Assembly: GCF_026213295.1 (NCBI RefSeq)
Contig: NC_079424.1
Location: forward strand, 20,296,988-20,360,987
From: Gadus chalcogrammus
Taxonomy: Eukaryota > Chordata > Actinopteri > Gadiformes > Gadidae
Length of the DNA: 64,000 bases
Direction of reading: 5' to 3'
Numbering within the stretch: position 1 is the stretch's first letter; each line of letters opens with the position of its first letter. Positions 62,701 to 64,000 of the stretch are shown one piece after another. A program made the position numbers and the translations under genes. Under the pieces are notes generated by a model. The model worked only from the letters and a program-made list of their open reading frames with translations, had not been told where the DNA came from and searched no databases.

Positions 62701-63217
62701 ATGACCGTGGCAGAGAGGAGGATGCTGTCCAGGTTTCAGTCCATCTTGGACAATGTCTCACACCCTCTCTATGACACACTGGCCCTGCAGAGGAGCACCT
62801 TCAGCAGGAGATTCCTCTCACCCAGATGCACCACAGAGCGCCACAGGAAATCTTTCCTGCCTGTGGCCATTAAAATTTACAACGCCTCCCTTAGAATGTC
62901 AGACACCGTCCCTCTCTGTAATCTCTGACCTCAAACAAGGACTATAATTCTTGCACCTTTTGCACAATACTGTACAATTCTTTTTGTACAGTGCTGTCTT
63001 TTGTGTATGTATGTATGTATGTATGTATGTATGTATATATGTATGTATGTGTATATGTGTATGTGTATATGTATATGTATATATATATATATATGTATGT
63101 GTATATATGGTGTTGTATATATATTTATATTGTCCTTACATTTTTTATTTGTATTTTTTGTTTTTCTTAGGTTGTATCTTTTATCTTTTGTGTATGTATG
63201 TGTATTTATGTTGTATG

Positions 63218-63278
<61 letters not shown>

Positions 63279-63414
63279 ATGTATATGTATATATATGGAT
63301 ATGGATATATATGTTATATTTTATTCTTAATATTTATTTATTTATTTATTTATTTGTGTATGTATATCTGGAGTTCGTGACAAAAATAATTTCCCTCTGG
63401 GATTATTAAAGTAT

Positions 63415-63461
<47 letters not shown>
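59708..63461 (+). mobile_element. Full-length-looking L2 retrotransposon
   Basis: It is inserted in exon 3 of the MADF gene. The target duplication is 19 bp with one difference, 59689-59707 and 63462-63480, sharing AGGCCCCCACCC. It has a GC-rich 5' leader (59708-59904), one long ORF, a 3' region with long TATG/TA repeats (62929-63418) and the L2-type end CTGGGATTATTAAAGTAT followed by (ATCT)n. Confidence 0.92.
59905..62928 (+). CDS. L2 ORF2 polyprotein: endonuclease and reverse transcriptase, open
   Basis: The first ATG in frame is at 59905 (MPQQQAAFVYSGEQLFALMP), giving 1,007 residues without a stop. A basic N-terminal region is followed at about residue 75 by the AP endonuclease: MGNVRSLSNKMDELTALTRS, FTETWL, SGDFNHV near 230 and GRSDHNLVHL near 275. 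A Pro/Ser/Thr-rich spacer (about 465-540) leads to the reverse transcriptase: GKAAGPDGVLPRVLK, YRPVALTSYVMKTLERL, FFDFSSAFNTIRP, GAPQGTVLSPFLF and the catalytic box KFSDDSAIVG, with Ser where FADD is commoner. The C-terminal part carries NRLERLIRRAGDVVG. In the family this protein nicks target DNA and copies the element RNA into it. The open frame and near-identical target duplication suggest a fairly recent insertion. Whether it is active cannot be told from sequence alone. Confidence 0.93.
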   Translation: MPQQQAAFVYSGEQLFALMPTGIVDRPADIPPELWRKAHRGCRGGKQCRGMRGGSRREGLMDRRRFKPCLPSVVMGNVRSLSNKMDELTALTRSHREYRECSLMCFTETWLHRDITDQIVSVDGFHTIRADRDCIESGKRKGGGVAVFVNSSWCNPGHITIKEQLCSPDAELLAVGLRPYHLPREIPHVIIVVLYIPPSANPTSASNIVHTTISKLQTQHPSALIIISGDFNHVTLDRVLPTFKQYVSCPTREERTLDLMYANIKDAYISSSLPPLGRSDHNLVHLKPCYVPLVKRKPTTTRTVRRWSGEAYEALQGCFEVTDWPALCEPHGEDIDGLTECITDYINFCVDCNVPARTVTCYANNKPWITKDIKAILNEKKRAFTDGNRDEVRRVQVVLKLAIKEAKGRYRRKLENKLQQNNTRDVWSGMRNITGFQKTGGMGLEGCVDRANELNLFFNRFDTAAPPPHDSSACCQTPTATPPPPTPSPYRPLVCPLTPQFTPTYSTPPPCSASCPLQPEDLTPPPTVTSTVSFTPDLVRRQLTRLHSGKAAGPDGVLPRVLKACAHQLCGVLSLVFILSLHLQRVPVLWKTSCLVPVPKKPRPNGPQDYRPVALTSYVMKTLERLILEQLRPMVRPFTDPLQFAYQPRLGVEDGIIYLLNRVYTHLDKPASTVRVMFFDFSSAFNTIRPALLGEKMTAMEVEAPIVSWIVDYLTGRPQYVRLQNCVSDKVVSNTGAPQGTVLSPFLFTLFTSDFNYCTESCHLQKFSDDSAIVGCIEKGDDREYRTVVDNFVTWSELNHLQLNVTKTKELIVDLRREKTAAVTPVSIQGVPVDTVEEYKYLGVYFNNKLDWSRNAEAVYKKGQSRLFCLRRLRSFNICRTMLRMFYESVVASAIFFAVTCWGSGMRVADTNRLERLIRRAGDVVGEELDTLMTVAERRMLSRFQSILDNVSHPLYDTLALQRSTFSRRFLSPRCTTERHRKSFLPVAIKIYNASLRMSDTVPLCNL

Positions 63462-63462
<1 letters not shown>

Positions 63463-64000
63463 TCATCTAGGCCCCCACCCTCTCCATCTCCACCCCCACA
63501 ACCACCTCAACAAGAACAGCAGCAGGAATTCGGGCCCATGAGAGTACAAAGAGGGAGGAAGAGGCAGGCCACTGCGACCATAACCCCCTACCAGCAACAG
63601 GTCCTCAGTGCCCTTGCGAAAGAGGAGAATGAGCATGAGCGTTTCCTATTGAGCTTTGCACCCACACTGGCAAGGTTGGAGCCTCGCAAACAGGCATTGC
63701 TAAAGTGTAGAATGCAGTCCCTGTTTTATGACATCGAGTTTGGAGAATAAATGAAATTATTAAATTAAATTATTACATTTAAACACAAACATCTGCTTTG
63801 TACCTCTTTCTTTACATTAGATATTCTGAAGGAGATTTAACATTTTATCTTGTTTTATCACTACAATACCCACTTTGATATACATAGGAGCCACACAATT
63901 TCTATTAGGTATGAAAAAAATATTTAAACTTAAGTCAGCTTTATCGTTCATGGGTGTGGTACTGCTTCCAAGATTCAGAGAAAACTTCAACTTCACCACA

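Larger units (their letters stand above)
58629..63750 (+). pseudogene. MADF-BESS (Myb-like) Harbinger partner gene, split by an L2 insertion
   Basis: Exon 1, 58629-58785, starts MATQTKTSFPTEQLVVLVSE. Exon 2, 59209-59441, continues the MADF domain with GEDCRDKWKYLRGKYGKERK. Exon 3 starts at 59633 (TTLDDTISSQPGPGS) and is interrupted after 59707. It resumes at 63481 with a Pro/Gln-rich linker, a basic RGRKRQ patch and a BESS motif (FLLSFAPTLARLEPRKQ, then LKCRMQSLFYDIEF), ending at the TAA of 63748-63750. Phases match across both introns and across the insertion; without the L2 the frame is 244 codons with no other lesion. In the family, MADF binds DNA and BESS mediates protein contacts, helping the transposase reach the ends. 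With the L2 present the final exon cannot be read normally. Confidence 0.87.
58432..64000 (+). mobile_element. PIF/Harbinger transposon, left part (continues beyond window)
   Basis: It starts GGGCGTGTTCACACAGGCAG directly after TAA, the usual Harbinger 3-bp target, inside the L2 reverse transcriptase. It carries a MADF-BESS gene, the DNA-binding partner protein typical of these elements. No right end or transposase is seen by 64000. From 63751 to 64000 the sequence is AT-rich without recognised coding. Confidence 0.75.

Noticed and set aside
63751..64000. Minus-strand open frame as Harbinger transposase
   Set aside because: 60 codons without DDE or other family motifs; too little sequence to support the call.

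Overview
This window is vertebrate genomic DNA, almost certainly from a teleost fish. Coding sequence is sparse and split into short exons with GT/AG junctions. Dinucleotide and tetranucleotide microsatellites are long and frequent. Most of the DNA is fish-type transposable elements: Tc1, PIF/Harbinger, hAT, L2, an L1-like element, an RTE/Rex3-like element and tRNA-derived SINEs.

One complete host gene is visible. It is a 15-exon bactericidal/permeability-increasing or LPS-binding protein gene (bpi/lbp) on the + strand, 13,178-20,271. Its exons join in frame to 473 codons plus a stop, and a defective Tc1 transposon lies in intron 7. Convergent to it on the - strand (about 21,445-32,580) are 3'-end exons that I recognise as cdk5rap1 (mitochondrial tRNA methylthiotransferase). 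One of these exons carries a 3.9-kb hAT insertion and a 2-base deletion. Another carries a short SINE-like insertion. A 6.6-kb near-perfect palindrome sits in the intron between them. As read here, this cdk5rap1 end is a broken remnant.

Layout. 1-13 kb: mostly non-coding, with microsatellites, minisatellites, a SINE, remnants of hAT and RTE elements, and a possible promoter near 3.55 kb. 13-20.3 kb: bpi/lbp. 20.7-28.4 kb: a Harbinger-like MITE, then the giant palindrome. 28.6-32.5 kb: a hAT element that itself contains a Harbinger element and a second MITE. 32.8-44.5 kb: MITEs, satellite-like repeats, a dispersed copy of the palindrome arm, and a LINE 3' fragment. 44.7-55 kb: a decayed transposon-type gene, then an L1-like element whose two ORFs are about 5 kb apart because several elements are nested in it. 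55-64 kb: nested insertions in a readable order. An L2 copy is interrupted by a Charlie-type MITE and by a Harbinger transposon. The Harbinger's MADF-BESS gene is in turn interrupted by an apparently full-length L2 whose ORF is open.

The most unusual structure is the 21,748-28,373 palindrome. Its two long arms carry different microsatellites at matching sites, one arm holds a second nested inverted repeat between direct duplications, and both arms share a module with the intron of the Harbinger MADF gene 30 kb away. All identifications come from reading the sequence and from memory of the families; no database search was run.
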